Shown here: positions 33,878-43,243 of the stretch, piece by piece
How positions within the stretch are numbered: the stretch's first letter is position 1
Layout: every line of letters starts with the position of its first letter
Assembly (NCBI GenBank): GCA_963819845.1
Contig: CAWFXQ010000014.1
Span: 248,001-312,000 of the forward strand
Reading direction: 5' to 3'
From: DATAGF01 sp963819845
GTDB lineage: Bacteria > Actinomycetota > Thermoleophilia > Miltoncostaeales > Miltoncostaeaceae
Length of the DNA stretch: 64,000 bases
Notes under the pieces: model-generated
What the model was told of the DNA's origin: nothing
The model's input: the letters and a program-made list of their open reading frames with translations, nothing else
The model's database searches: none
Translations under genes and position numbers: made by a program

Positions 33878-35003
33878 GAGCCACCCGGCGGGCGACGCCG
33901 CCTGGACCGCCCGGCGGCTCGAGGTCGCCGACGTCCGCTGCTGGCGCCGCGCCGAGCTGGACCTCCCGGGCGGGCTTGTGCTCATCACGGGCCCGAACGG
34001 GGCCGGCAAGACCTCGCTGATCGAGGCGGTGACGCTCGGCTGCCTCGGGGTGTCGCCCCGCACCGCGCGCGAGGCGGAGGTGGTGCGGCGCGGCGCCGAG
34101 GCCCTGCACGTGGGGCTCGACCTCGACGGGCCGTCCGGGCCCCGCCGCCGGGACATCGGCTTCGCGCCCGGGCGGGGGCGCCGCATGCGCCTCGACGGCG
34201 AGCCGGTGCGGTCGCTCGCCGCGTGGCGCGCCCGTGCGGTGCTGGTGTTCCTGCCCGACGAGCTGCGGGCGGTGAAGGGGCCTCCCGCGGCCCGCCGGCG
34301 CGCCCTCGACCGCATTCTCGAGGCCGCCGACCCCGGCTTCGCGGAGGACGCCGGCGCCTACCAGGAGGCCCTGGCCCAGCGCAACGCCCTGCTGCGGCGG
34401 GTCCGGGCGGGCGCGGCGTCGGAGGCGAGCCTGCCGTCGTGGGAGGCGCCGATGGCCGCGCGCGGGGCCCGGGTGGCGGCGGCCCGCCGGGCCGGCGTGG
34501 CGGCGCTCGCCGGCCCCTTCCGCCACTGGCTCGCCGCCCTGGGCGGCGGCTCCGCCGGGGCGCTGCGCCTGGAGGCGTCCCCCGGCGGGCTGGACGAGGT
34601 CCCCGACGACGCCCTCGAGGCGGCGATCGCCGCCGCCCTGCGCGAGCGCCGGCCGCGCGACGTGGCGGCGGCCCAGACCCTCTCGGGCCCCCACCGCGAC
34701 GACCTGCTGATCGGGGACGGCCCCGCCGACCTGCGCCGGTCGGGGAGCCAGGGCGAGCAGCGCACGGCCGCCCTGGCGCTGCTGCTGGCCGCGCGCGACC
34801 ACCTGCGCGCGCGCTCGGCGCGGCCGATCCTGCTGCTGGACGACGTCCTCAGCGAGCTCGACCCCGACCGCCGCCGCCTGGTGCTGGAGGCCGCCCGCGA
34901 CGGCGGCCAGACGATCGTCACGACGGCCGACCCGGCCGCCGCCGACGCGCTGTCGCACCCGCCCGACGCCCTCGTCAGGGTGGAGGGGGGCGCGATCCGG
35001 TGA
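33834..35003 (+). CDS. recF: DNA replication and repair protein RecF
   Basis: About 389 residues. SMC-like ATPase: Walker A GPNGAGKTSLIEAV near 52, signature LSGPHRDDLLI, then SQGEQRTAALALLLA and Walker B LLLDDVLSELDPDRR. It loads RecA at gaps with RecO/RecR. The start lies 44 bp inside dnaN, but GAGAGGAG stands 7 nt before ATG 33834 and there is no later in-frame start before the conserved LEVADVRCW. Translation is probably coupled to dnaN. Confidence 0.95.
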   Translation: MTTATSSCRSGSTPESHPAGDAAWTARRLEVADVRCWRRAELDLPGGLVLITGPNGAGKTSLIEAVTLGCLGVSPRTAREAEVVRRGAEALHVGLDLDGPSGPRRRDIGFAPGRGRRMRLDGEPVRSLAAWRARAVLVFLPDELRAVKGPPAARRRALDRILEAADPGFAEDAGAYQEALAQRNALLRRVRAGAASEASLPSWEAPMAARGARVAAARRAGVAALAGPFRHWLAALGGGSAGALRLEASPGGLDEVPDDALEAAIAAALRERRPRDVAAAQTLSGPHRDDLLIGDGPADLRRSGSQGEQRTAALALLLAARDHLRARSARPILLLDDVLSELDPDRRRLVLEAARDGGQTIVTTADPAAADALSHPPDALVRVEGGAIR

Positions 35004-35500
35004 CGCCGCGCCGCCGCCGCCGCCGCCGAGAGCCCGCCGCCGCCGCCGCCGTGCTGGCCCGCTTCCGCCGCCGCGGCGGCGGGGCGCCCTCGGGGGCCGG
35101 CGCCCAGACCGCGGCGGCCGCCCTCGCGTGGCCGGACGTGGTGGGCCGCGCCGCCGCCGACCACAGCGTCCCGGTGCGCCGCACCCGCGCGGGCGTGCTG
35201 ACCGTCGCCTGCTCCGACGCCTCCTGGGCCCACGAGCTCACCGCGCGCCGCGCCGACCTGGCCGCCCGCCTCGCCCGGCGTTGCCCTGAGGCCGCCGTGA
35301 CCGCGCTACGCTTCGCGGTCGCGGACCACGTCGTCCCGGCCCCCGCGCCGGCCCCCGCGCCGGCCCCGCCGCCCGCCGTCCCCGGCCCCGCCGACCTGGC
35401 GCGGGGGGCCGCCGCGGCCGAGGGGGTGCGGGAGCCCGCGCTGCGCGATCTCGTCGCGCGCGCCGCCGCGGCGTCGGCCGCGCGCCGTCGGCCGCGGTGA
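35000..35500 (+). CDS. DUF721 (DciA-like) protein
   Basis: About 166 residues. After an Arg-rich N-terminus, the domain contains LAWPDVVGRAAADHSVPVRRTRAGVLTVACSDASWAHEL in family order, followed by a Pro/Ala linker and a helical tail. DUF721 proteins include DciA, a loader or partner of the replicative helicase, and actinobacterial members commonly sit between recF and gyrB as here. GTG 35000 overlaps the recF stop. Confidence 0.85.
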   Translation: MTPRRRRRRREPAAAAAVLARFRRRGGGAPSGAGAQTAAAALAWPDVVGRAAADHSVPVRRTRAGVLTVACSDASWAHELTARRADLAARLARRCPEAAVTALRFAVADHVVPAPAPAPAPAPPPAVPGPADLARGAAAAEGVREPALRDLVARAAAASAARRRPR

Positions 35501-35554
35501 TCGAGAAAAATACCTGCAAATAGGGCGAAAAATCCGGCGCGACGGCGGGGCCGG

Positions 35555-38011
35555 ATGATAAACTCGGCAGACCGTTCAGGGAGGCATCAGATCCAGCCAG
35601 CGCCCGGCGCAACGCCGGCCACCACCACCAACTACGACGCCGGGGACATCACCGTCCTCGAGGGCCTGGAGGCGGTCCGCCGCCGGCCGGGCATGTACAT
35701 CGGGACGACCGGCCCCCGGGGTCTCCACCACCTCGTCTACGAGGTGGTCAACAACAGCGTCAACGAGGCCCTCGCGGGCCACTGCGACCGGGTCGAGATC
35801 ACCCTCAACCCGGACGGCTCGTGCACGGTCTCGGACAACGGCCGCGGCATCCCCGTCGCCCCGATGGCCGACCAGGGCGGCCGCAGCGCGCTCGAGGTCG
35901 TGATGACCGTCCTGCACGCCGGCGGCAAGTTCGGCGGCGACGGGTACAAGGTCTCGGGCGGCCTCCACGGCGTCGGCATCAGCGTGGTCAACGCGCTGTC
36001 GGAGTCGCTGACGGCCGAGGTGCGCCGCGACGGGGGCCTGTACGCCCAGCGGTTCGCGGTCGGCGAGCCGCAGGGGCCGGTCGAGCGCGTCGGGGACGCC
36101 GCCGACACCGGCACCACCGTCACCTTCCTGCCCGACCCGGACATCTTCGAGGAGCCCGACTTCGACTTCGAGACGCTCGCGCAGCGGCTCCGCGAGACGG
36201 CCTTCCTCACGCGCGGCCTCCTGGTGCGGCTGGTCGACCGGCGCGGCGAGGGCCGCGTGGTCGAGTACCACTACGAGGGCGGCATCCGGGACTTCGTGAG
36301 CCATCTCAACGAGACGCGCGACCCGCTGCACCGCGACGTCGTCTCGATCGAGATCGACGGCGAGGAGGGGGCGCTCGAGGTGGCGCTCCAGTGGACCGCG
36401 GCCTACAGCGAGGCCGTCTACACGTTCGCCAACAACATCAACACCCACGAGGGCGGGACGCACCTCACCGGGTTCCGCACGGCCCTCACGCGGACGCTCA
36501 ACGACTACGCCCGCGCGAAGGGCCTGCTCAAGGAGAAGGACGACAACCTGGAGGGCCCGGACACCCGCGAGGGGCTCACCGCCATCGTCTCCCTCAAGCT
36601 GCGCGAGCCCCAGTTCGAGGGCCAGACCAAGACCAAGCTGGGCAACTCCGAGATCGCCGGCTTCGTCAACGGGGCCCTCACGCAGGGCCTGGGCGAGTAC
36701 CTCGAGGAGCACCCGGCCGAGGCGCGGGTCATCTGCGGCAAGGCGATCAACGCGGCCCAGGCCCGCCAGGCGGCCCGCAAGGCGCGCGACCTCGCCCGCC
36801 GCAAGGGGGCGATGGACTCCACCAGCCTGCCCGGCAAGCTGGCCGACTGCTCCGACCGCGACCCGGCCAACACCGAGCTCTTCCTCGTGGAGGGCGACTC
36901 GGCCGGCGGCTCGGCGATCATGGCCCGCCAGTCGAGCTTCCAGGCGATCCTGCCCCTGCGCGGCAAGATCATCAACGTCGAGAAGGCCCGCATCGACAAG
37001 GTCCTCTCCAACGCCGAGATCCAGGCGATGATCACGGCGATGGGCACCGGCATCGACGAGGACTTCGACCTCGCCAAGGCCCGGTACCACAAGCTGATCA
37101 TCATGACCGACGCGGACGTGGACGGCGCGCACATCCGCACCCTCATCCTCACCTTCCTCTTCCGCCACATGCGGCCGCTGATCGAGGAGGGCTTCGTCTA
37201 CATCGCCTGCCCGCCGCTCTACAAGGTCAAGCAGGGCAACCAGGAGCAGTACATCGAGAAGGAGTCCGAGCTCGAGGACTGGCTGCTCGAGCGCAACCTG
37301 GGCGACCTCGGCCTGGAGGACGCCTCCGGCAGCGCCAACGGCCTCACCCGCGCCCGCTACCAGCGCTTCCAGCGGGCCCTCAAGGAGCACGAGGCCTGGG
37401 CCGGCAACCTGCGCGCCACCTACGGCGCGGGCCTGATGGAGTTCCTCCAGGCGCACGGCCTCGTCGAGGCCGACCCGGCCGACATCGAGGACCTGGGGAA
37501 GGCGGTCAACGCGGCCTCCGACGAGCGCGCGGGCCTCACCGTGGAGGGCGTCGAGGCCGACGCCTCCGGCCTGACGGCGCGCTCGGTGCAGTCCCGCACG
37601 GGCGAGGCGCGCACGGTGGGGATCCCCCTCGAGATCTACCGCACCCGCGAGCTCGCCGGGCTCCGGGGCGCTCGGGCCCGGCTGCGCGAGCTGGTCGGCA
37701 CCCCGCCCTTCCGGGTCACCCGCGGCGCCCGCTCGCGCTCCGCGGCGACCTACGACGCGCTGCGCACCGCGGTCCTCGACCTCTGCCGCGAGGGTGTCCA
37801 GCTCAGCCGCTTCAAGGGTCTCGGCGAGATGAACAGCGAGCAGCTCTGGGAGACGACGATGGACCCCGAGCGGCGCGTCCTCCAGCGCGTGATGATGGAG
37901 GACGAGGCGGCCGTCGGGGAGCTCTTCGCGAAGCTGATGGGCGACAAGGTGGAGCCGCGCCGGGCGTTCATCGAGGACAACGCGCGCAGCGTGCGCTACC
38001 TGGACGTGTGA
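35555..38011 (+). CDS. gyrB: DNA gyrase subunit B, with TOPRIM insertion
   Basis: About 818 residues. ATPase domain: VYEVVNNSVNEALAG, SDNGRGIP and GGLHGVGISVVNAL; TOPRIM: EGDSAGGSAIMAR near 447 and DADVDGAHIRTL near 519; C-terminus: RFKGLGEMNSEQLWETTMDP. An extra segment of roughly 160 residues (about 565-725) separates the TOPRIM halves, as in proteobacterial GyrB and unlike the usual 650-700 residue actinobacterial form. ATG 35555 overlaps a -10-like TAAACT (35559-35564). If that promoter is used, the start must be downstream, where AGGGAGG is followed 6 nt later by ATC 35591. Confidence 0.95.
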   Translation: MINSADRSGRHQIQPAPGATPATTTNYDAGDITVLEGLEAVRRRPGMYIGTTGPRGLHHLVYEVVNNSVNEALAGHCDRVEITLNPDGSCTVSDNGRGIPVAPMADQGGRSALEVVMTVLHAGGKFGGDGYKVSGGLHGVGISVVNALSESLTAEVRRDGGLYAQRFAVGEPQGPVERVGDAADTGTTVTFLPDPDIFEEPDFDFETLAQRLRETAFLTRGLLVRLVDRRGEGRVVEYHYEGGIRDFVSHLNETRDPLHRDVVSIEIDGEEGALEVALQWTAAYSEAVYTFANNINTHEGGTHLTGFRTALTRTLNDYARAKGLLKEKDDNLEGPDTREGLTAIVSLKLREPQFEGQTKTKLGNSEIAGFVNGALTQGLGEYLEEHPAEARVICGKAINAAQARQAARKARDLARRKGAMDSTSLPGKLADCSDRDPANTELFLVEGDSAGGSAIMARQSSFQAILPLRGKIINVEKARIDKVLSNAEIQAMITAMGTGIDEDFDLAKARYHKLIIMTDADVDGAHIRTLILTFLFRHMRPLIEEGFVYIACPPLYKVKQGNQEQYIEKESELEDWLLERNLGDLGLEDASGSANGLTRARYQRFQRALKEHEAWAGNLRATYGAGLMEFLQAHGLVEADPADIEDLGKAVNAASDERAGLTVEGVEADASGLTARSVQSRTGEARTVGIPLEIYRTRELAGLRGARARLRELVGTPPFRVTRGARSRSAATYDALRTAVLDLCREGVQLSRFKGLGEMNSEQLWETTMDPERRVLQRVMMEDEAAVGELFAKLMGDKVEPRRAFIEDNARSVRYLDV
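35559..35564 (+). promoter_or_regulatory. Putative -10 box TAAACT of gyrB
   Basis: TAAACT fits the TAnnnT pattern and follows an A-rich stretch at 35505-35532. It overlaps the only ATG available for gyrB; AGGGAGG at 35578-35584 is the downstream Shine-Dalgarno. Confidence 0.4.
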
Positions 38012-38015
38012 CCTG

Positions 38016-40499
38016 ATGGCGATCGACCGCCACGGCCGCATCGAGCCGCGCGAGCTCGAGCGGGAGATGAGCTCGTCGTACCTGGACTACGCGATGAGCG
38101 TGATCGTGGGCCGCGCCCTGCCGGACGTCCGCGACGGCCTCAAGCCGGTGCACCGGCGGGTGCTGTTCGCCATGCACGACCGCGGCCTCCAGCCCGACCG
38201 TCCCTACGTGAAGAGCGCCAACATCGTCGGGACCGTGATGGGCGAGTACCACCCGCACGGCAACGACGCGATCTACGACACCCTGGTCCGCCTCGCGCAG
38301 GACTTCGCCTCGCGCTACCCGCTGGTCAACGGCCAGGGCAACTTCGGCACCTCGGAGTTCGCCGCCGCGGCGATGCGCTACACCGAGGCCCGCCTCGCGC
38401 GCATCGCCACCGAGATGCTGCGGGACATCGACGAGGACACGGTCAACGAGACGCCGACCTATGACGACCGCCGCACCGAGCCGCTCGTCCTGCCGTCGCG
38501 GTTCCCCAACCTCCTCGTGAACGGGTCGTCGGGGATCGCCGTCGGCATGGCCACCAACATGCCCCCGCACAACCTCGGGGAGGTCATCGACGCGGTCGTG
38601 GCCACCATCGACGACCCCGCCATCGAGGTCGAGGGCCTCATGCGCCACATCCGCGCGCCGGACTTCCCGACCGGCGGGATCATCGTCGGGCGGGTCGGCG
38701 TGGTCGAGGCCTACCGCACCGGCCGCGGCCGGGTCGTGGTGCGCGGCCGGGCGCACAACGAGCCGCTCAAGGGCGGCTCGAACGCGATCGTCTTCACCGA
38801 GCTGCCGTACCAGGTCAACAAGGCCGAGCTCATCAAGAAGATGGCCGACCTGGCCAACGACAAGGTGGTCCCCGAGATCCGCGACCTGCGCGACGAGAGC
38901 GGCCGCGACGGGGTGCGGGTCGTCATCGAGCTGCGCCGCGACGCGGTGCCCCGGGTGGTCCTGAACAAGCTCTACAAGCACACCGCGGTGCAGACGACCT
39001 TCGGCGTCAACGCCATCGCGCTCGTCGACGGGGTGCCGCGGACCCTGGGGCTCAAGGACCTCATCCGCCACTACGTCGACCACCAGCGCGAGGTGGTCAC
39101 GCGCCGCTCGCGCTATCGGCTCGAGCGGGCCGAGGCGCGTGCGCACATCCTCGAGGGGCTCCTCAAGGCGCTGGAGCACCTCGACGACGTCATCGCGCTG
39201 GTCCGCGGCGCGCGGGACCCCGACGAGGCGCGGACCGAGCTCATGGCCCGCTTCGACCTCACCGAGATCCAGGCCCGCGCGATCCTCGACCTCCGCCTCC
39301 AGCGCCTCACCCAGCTCGAGGCCGGCAAGATCCAGGAGGAGTACGCCGAGCTGCAGGCGCGCATCGCCGAGCTGCGGGCGATCCTCGGCGACGAGGCGCG
39401 GGTCTTCGGGCTCATCCGGCAGGAGCTCCTGGAGATCCGGGGCCGCTACGCCGACGAGCGCCGCACCGAGATCATCCCCGGCGAGGGCGACATCGACCTC
39501 GAGGACCTGATCGCCGAGGAGGAGATGGTCATCTCCATCTCGCGGGCCGGCTACGTCAAGCGCCTGCCGGTCTCGACCTACCGCGCGCAGGGGCGCGGCG
39601 GCAAGGGCCTGCGCGGGGTGCGGCTCAAGGACGAGGACTACATCGAGCACCTCTTCATCGCCTCGACCCACCACTACCTGCTCTTCTTCACCAACACCGG
39701 CAAGGTCTACCGCCAGAAGGTCCACGAGCTGCCCCAGGGCGCGCGCGACTCGCGCGGCCGCCACATCGCCAACGTGCTCGCCCTGCGCGAGGGCGAGGAG
39801 GTGCGGGCGGTCTTCGCCACGCGCGACTACGGCGAGGGGAAGTACCTCGTGCTGGCGACGCGCGACGGGATGATCAAGAAGACCGAGATGCGCAGCTACG
39901 ACACCATCCTGCGCGAGGCCGGCCTCATCGCGATCCAGCTCACGGGCACCGACGAGCTGGTGGGCGTGCAGCTCACCGACGGCGACGAGGATCTGCTGGT
40001 CGTCTCGGCGCGCGGCCAGGCGGCCCGGTTCCACGAGTCGGCCGCGCGGCCCATGGGCCGCGACACGCGCGGCGTCCGCGCGATGACCCTCAACCCGGAG
40101 GACCGGGTGCTCGCGCTCGCGGTGGCCCACGACGACGAGGACCTGCTGGTCGTGACCGGCAACGGCTACGGCAAGCGCACGCCGGTGGGCGACTACCCCA
40201 CCAAGGGCCGCCCGACCAAGGGCGTCCGCACGATCAAGGTCACCGACCGCAAGGGCGAGCTGGTCACCGCGCGCCCGGTGCGCGAGGGCCAGGAGCTGCT
40301 GCTGATCTCGCAGAACGGCCAGGTCATCCGCATCACGGCCGAGTCGGTGCGCCGCACCGGGCGCTCCACGGAGGGCGTCCGCCTCATGAACCTGACCGGC
40401 GACGACCTGGTCGTCGGGGTCGCATCGGTCGTCAACTCGCAGGACGACGACGACGAGGGCGAGGGCGACGCGCCGGACGGCGGCGCGCCGGCCGCCTGA
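38016..40499 (+). CDS. gyrA: DNA gyrase subunit A
   Basis: About 827 residues. The breakage-reunion domain has RALPDVRDGLKPVHRRVLFAM, the quinolone-region GEYHPHGNDAIYD, and the catalytic Tyr in AAMRYTEARL near 122. The C-terminal pinwheel carries the GyrA box QGRGGKG near 525-531, the feature that separates GyrA from ParC. The position usually occupied by Ser-83 (E. coli) is Asn in HGNDAIYD, which may matter for quinolone response. An acidic tail ends the protein. It starts 4 nt after gyrB. Confidence 0.97.
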   Translation: MAIDRHGRIEPRELEREMSSSYLDYAMSVIVGRALPDVRDGLKPVHRRVLFAMHDRGLQPDRPYVKSANIVGTVMGEYHPHGNDAIYDTLVRLAQDFASRYPLVNGQGNFGTSEFAAAAMRYTEARLARIATEMLRDIDEDTVNETPTYDDRRTEPLVLPSRFPNLLVNGSSGIAVGMATNMPPHNLGEVIDAVVATIDDPAIEVEGLMRHIRAPDFPTGGIIVGRVGVVEAYRTGRGRVVVRGRAHNEPLKGGSNAIVFTELPYQVNKAELIKKMADLANDKVVPEIRDLRDESGRDGVRVVIELRRDAVPRVVLNKLYKHTAVQTTFGVNAIALVDGVPRTLGLKDLIRHYVDHQREVVTRRSRYRLERAEARAHILEGLLKALEHLDDVIALVRGARDPDEARTELMARFDLTEIQARAILDLRLQRLTQLEAGKIQEEYAELQARIAELRAILGDEARVFGLIRQELLEIRGRYADERRTEIIPGEGDIDLEDLIAEEEMVISISRAGYVKRLPVSTYRAQGRGGKGLRGVRLKDEDYIEHLFIASTHHYLLFFTNTGKVYRQKVHELPQGARDSRGRHIANVLALREGEEVRAVFATRDYGEGKYLVLATRDGMIKKTEMRSYDTILREAGLIAIQLTGTDELVGVQLTDGDEDLLVVSARGQAARFHESAARPMGRDTRGVRAMTLNPEDRVLALAVAHDDEDLLVVTGNGYGKRTPVGDYPTKGRPTKGVRTIKVTDRKGELVTARPVREGQELLLISQNGQVIRITAESVRRTGRSTEGVRLMNLTGDDLVVGVASVVNSQDDDDEGEGDAPDGGAPAA

Positions 40500-40532
40500 T
40501 CGCCCCCGCGAGCTGCCCGGCCTGACGAGCGG

Positions 40533-41465
40533 CTACGCCCGGCCCGGGGCGGCCGGCGCGCCGCGCAGGCGCGCGGCGACCTCGGCGGGTGAGACCGCCA
40601 CGGCGATGACGCCGGTGCCCAGCTCCAGGCCGGCGAGCGTCCCGAGGCGGGGGATCACGTCGAGGTGCCAGTGGTAGTCGCCCCCGCCCCGCCTGCCGCG
40701 GTGCAGCCAGAGGTTGATGGCCTCCGCGCCGAGGACGTCGGTCACGGCGGCCGCGAGCCGCCGCAGGGCCCGAGCGGCCGCGGCGGGGCCGGGGTCGGCC
40801 GTCCAGTCGGACAGATGGGCCGCCGGCGCGAGGCGCACCGTGCCGCTCAGCGGGGGGACCCCGGGCGCCCAGGCGACCAGGTCGTCCTCGTCGGCCACGA
40901 CCCGGCCGTCGCCGCCGGCGGCCTCGAGGTCGGCGCAGACCGGGCAGCGGGGCGCCTCGGCGAAGGCCCGCTCGCGCGCCAGCAGCCGGGGCGGCTCGAG
41001 GGGCAGGCCCACCAGCTGGGCGTGGGTGTGCTGCAGCGACGCCCCCGCGGCGGCGCCCTGGTTGAGGAAGAGGAAGGGCCACAGGCCGCGCGGGTCCGCC
41101 TCGACGGCGGCGATGCGGTCGGCCCAGACCCCGCCGGCCCGCGACGCCTCCTCGTCGGTGAGATCGCCGAGCCGCACCACGTGGCGCGGCGTGTTGACGA
41201 TCACCTCGTGGACCCCCTCGTCCGGCGCGACCGCGGGGAACTTGTTGGGCACGGCGCGAACCAGCCAGCCGGGCGAGTCCGGCGGCCCCCCGCCCGGCCG
41301 CAGCGCGTAGGTCTCGGGCGGGGTCTCGCCCTCGTTGCCGGGGCAGAAGGGGCAGCCGCCGCCGGCCCCGCTGGAGGGCCGGCCGACGTCGTGGGGGCGC
41401 GCGGCGCGCGCCGGCGCCAGCAGGACCGGCTCGCCGGTGAGCGGGTCCCGCTGGACGGGGGTCAG
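40533..41465 (-). CDS. galT: Galactose-1-phosphate uridylyltransferase, CTG start
   Basis: About 310 residues. The N-terminal RDPLTGEPVLLAPARAARP and zinc-type CPFCPGNEGETPPE, then VPNKFPAV, the catalytic HTHAQ in ASLQHTHAQLVGLP, and a second half with CPVCADLEA and YHWHLDVIPR match GalT of the HIT superfamily. The first canonical start, GTG 41252, would remove the whole N-terminal zinc region. That region is in frame up to CTG 41465, which overlaps the ku stop as CTGA and follows GGAAGG by 4 nt. It is an odd partner for Ku. Confidence 0.85.
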   Translation of the reverse strand: MTPVQRDPLTGEPVLLAPARAARPHDVGRPSSGAGGGCPFCPGNEGETPPETYALRPGGGPPDSPGWLVRAVPNKFPAVAPDEGVHEVIVNTPRHVVRLGDLTDEEASRAGGVWADRIAAVEADPRGLWPFLFLNQGAAAGASLQHTHAQLVGLPLEPPRLLARERAFAEAPRCPVCADLEAAGGDGRVVADEDDLVAWAPGVPPLSGTVRLAPAAHLSDWTADPGPAAAARALRRLAAAVTDVLGAEAINLWLHRGRRGGGDYHWHLDVIPRLGTLAGLELGTGVIAVAVSPAEVAARLRGAPAAPGRA

Positions 41466-42409
41466 GACGCCTTCCGGCGCTGCGCCGTGCCGCTCTTCTT
41501 CGCGGGCGTCTTCGCCTTCGGCTTGGTCGCGCGCTTGGGGGCCGGCTCCTCCTCGCCCTCGCCGCCGCCCTTCACCGTGCGCAGGCGGCTCTGCTCGATC
41601 GAGAGCTGGTCGTCGCCCTCGGGTGCGCCGCCGCCCCCGGCCGCGGCGAGGCTCGCCTTCAGCGCGGCCATCAGGTCGACGACCGGCGCCGGCTCGCGGG
41701 CCTCCTCGGGCTCGGCGATCTCCTCGCCGCCGGCCTTTGCCTCGAGGAACTCGAGCAACGACGCGCGGGTCTCGTTGGGGTACTCCTCGGGCGCGAAGGG
41801 CCGCGCCAGGCCCTCGACCAGCTGCTCGGCCATCGTCAGCTCCTCGGCCGACACCTCGACGCCGGCCAGCCGCTCGCCGATCTCGCGCTGGTCGCGGACG
41901 CGGACGTCCTCGGGGTAATAGAGCGTCTGCAGGGCCAGCATCCCCCCCGCCGGCCGCAGCAGCACCAGGTGCTCCTTGGTCGAGAGCACGAAGCGCCCCA
42001 GCGCGGCCCGCTCCGAGCCCTCCATCGCCTTCTGCAGGAGGGCGTAGGGGCGCTCGGCGCGCTCCTGGGGCTCGAGCCAGTAGGCCCGCTCGAAGTAGAC
42101 CGGGTCAACCTCGCTCAGCTCCACGAAGCCGAGGATCTGGATCGTCTTCTCCTGCCGCGCGGCGAAGCGCTCGAGCTCCTCGTCCTCCACGGGCAGGTAG
42201 CGGCCCTTGCTGACCTCCCAGCCCTTGACCGTCTCCGCCGGGCCGACCTCGACGTCGCGCTCGGGGTCCCAGCGCTTCTGCTTCACGGGCTGCAGGGTCT
42301 CCCGCGAGAGCGTGCGGAAGCTGATGTCGCTGCGCTGCTGCGCGAGGCCCACCGACACGGGGATCGTGACGAGGCCGAAGCTGATGAAGCCGTTCCAGAT
42401 CGCCCGCAC
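41462..42409 (-). CDS. ku: Non-homologous end joining protein Ku
   Basis: About 315 residues. The Ku core opens MRAIWNGFISFGLVTIPVSV and includes VKGWEVSKGRYLPVEDEELE, ILGFVELSEVDPVYFERAYWLEP, and HLVLLRPAGGMLALQTLYYPEDVR. It binds double-strand ends and normally recruits LigD. The C-terminus is a long Lys/Arg/Pro-rich tail (KRATKPKAKTPAKK) that can add DNA binding. No ligD is in the window. GGAAGGAGG precedes GTG 42409. Confidence 0.95.
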   Translation of the reverse strand: MRAIWNGFISFGLVTIPVSVGLAQQRSDISFRTLSRETLQPVKQKRWDPERDVEVGPAETVKGWEVSKGRYLPVEDEELERFAARQEKTIQILGFVELSEVDPVYFERAYWLEPQERAERPYALLQKAMEGSERAALGRFVLSTKEHLVLLRPAGGMLALQTLYYPEDVRVRDQREIGERLAGVEVSAEELTMAEQLVEGLARPFAPEEYPNETRASLLEFLEAKAGGEEIAEPEEAREPAPVVDLMAALKASLAAAGGGGAPEGDDQLSIEQSRLRTVKGGGEGEEEPAPKRATKPKAKTPAKKSGTAQRRKAS

Positions 42410-42442
42410 GGCGGGCCTCCTTCCGTCTGTCGTCCCTCGGTC

Positions 42443-43237
42443 TTACCCCGCCCCGTTCGAGCCGTCGCGGCTCGGCACCCGGCCCGCGGCGTGGCCCATC
42501 AGCGCCTCGAGCATCTCCACCGGGAAGGGCAGGATCAGGGTGGTCGTGCGCTCCGACGATCCGATCTCGTTCATGGTCTGCAGGTAGCGCAGCTGCAGCG
42601 CGCCGGGCTCGGACCGGATCACCGCGGCGGCCTGGCCCAGCTTCTCCGAGGCCTGGTACTCGCCGTCGGCGGCGATGATCTTCGCGCGCCGCTCGCGCTC
42701 GGCCTCGGCCTGGCGGGCGATGGCCCGCTGCATCGTCGAGGGCAGCTCGACGTCCTTGACCTCGACCACCGACACCTTGACCCCCCACGGGTGGGTCTGC
42801 TCGTCGATGATCGTCTGCAGGCGGTCGTTGATCTGGTCGCGCTCGGAGAGCAGCTGGTCGAGGTCAACCTGCCCGAGCACGCTGCGCAGCGTGGTCTGGG
42901 AGATCTGCGAGGTCGCGACCAGGTAGTTCTCGACCTGCACGATCGCCTTGGAGGCGTCCACCACGCGGAAGTAGGCCACCGCGTTCACCTTCACGGTGAC
43001 GTTGTCGCGCGTGATGACCTCCTGCGGCGGCACGTTGAGCGTGACGGTCCGCAGGTCGACCTTCACCGCCTTGTCGATGAAGGGGATGAGGATGAAGAGC
43101 CCCGGCCCCTTGATGCCGATCAGGCGCCCGAGCCGGAAGACCACTCCGCGCTCGTACTCCCGGGCGACCTTGACCGACGCGAACAGGAAGATCAGCCCGA
43201 TGGCGAGCAGGATGATGATGACGACGGCGGCGGCCAT
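42443..43237 (-). CDS. SPFH/stomatin-family protein (slipin)
   Basis: About 264 residues. One N-terminal membrane helix (VVIIILLAIGLIFLFA), then the SPFH domain (YERGVVFRLGRLIGIKGPGLFILIPFID, NVTVKVNAVAYFRV, TTLRSVLGQVDLDQLLSERDQIN) and a coiled segment with QRAIARQAEAERERRAKII. Slipins build membrane platforms and usually pair with an NfeD protease, encoded immediately upstream. GAGAGAGG precedes ATG 43237. Confidence 0.93.
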   Translation of the reverse strand: MAAAVVIIILLAIGLIFLFASVKVAREYERGVVFRLGRLIGIKGPGLFILIPFIDKAVKVDLRTVTLNVPPQEVITRDNVTVKVNAVAYFRVVDASKAIVQVENYLVATSQISQTTLRSVLGQVDLDQLLSERDQINDRLQTIIDEQTHPWGVKVSVVEVKDVELPSTMQRAIARQAEAERERRAKIIAADGEYQASEKLGQAAAVIRSEPGALQLRYLQTMNEIGSSERTTTLILPFPVEMLEALMGHAAGRVPSRDGSNGAG

Positions 43238-43243
43238 GTGGCC

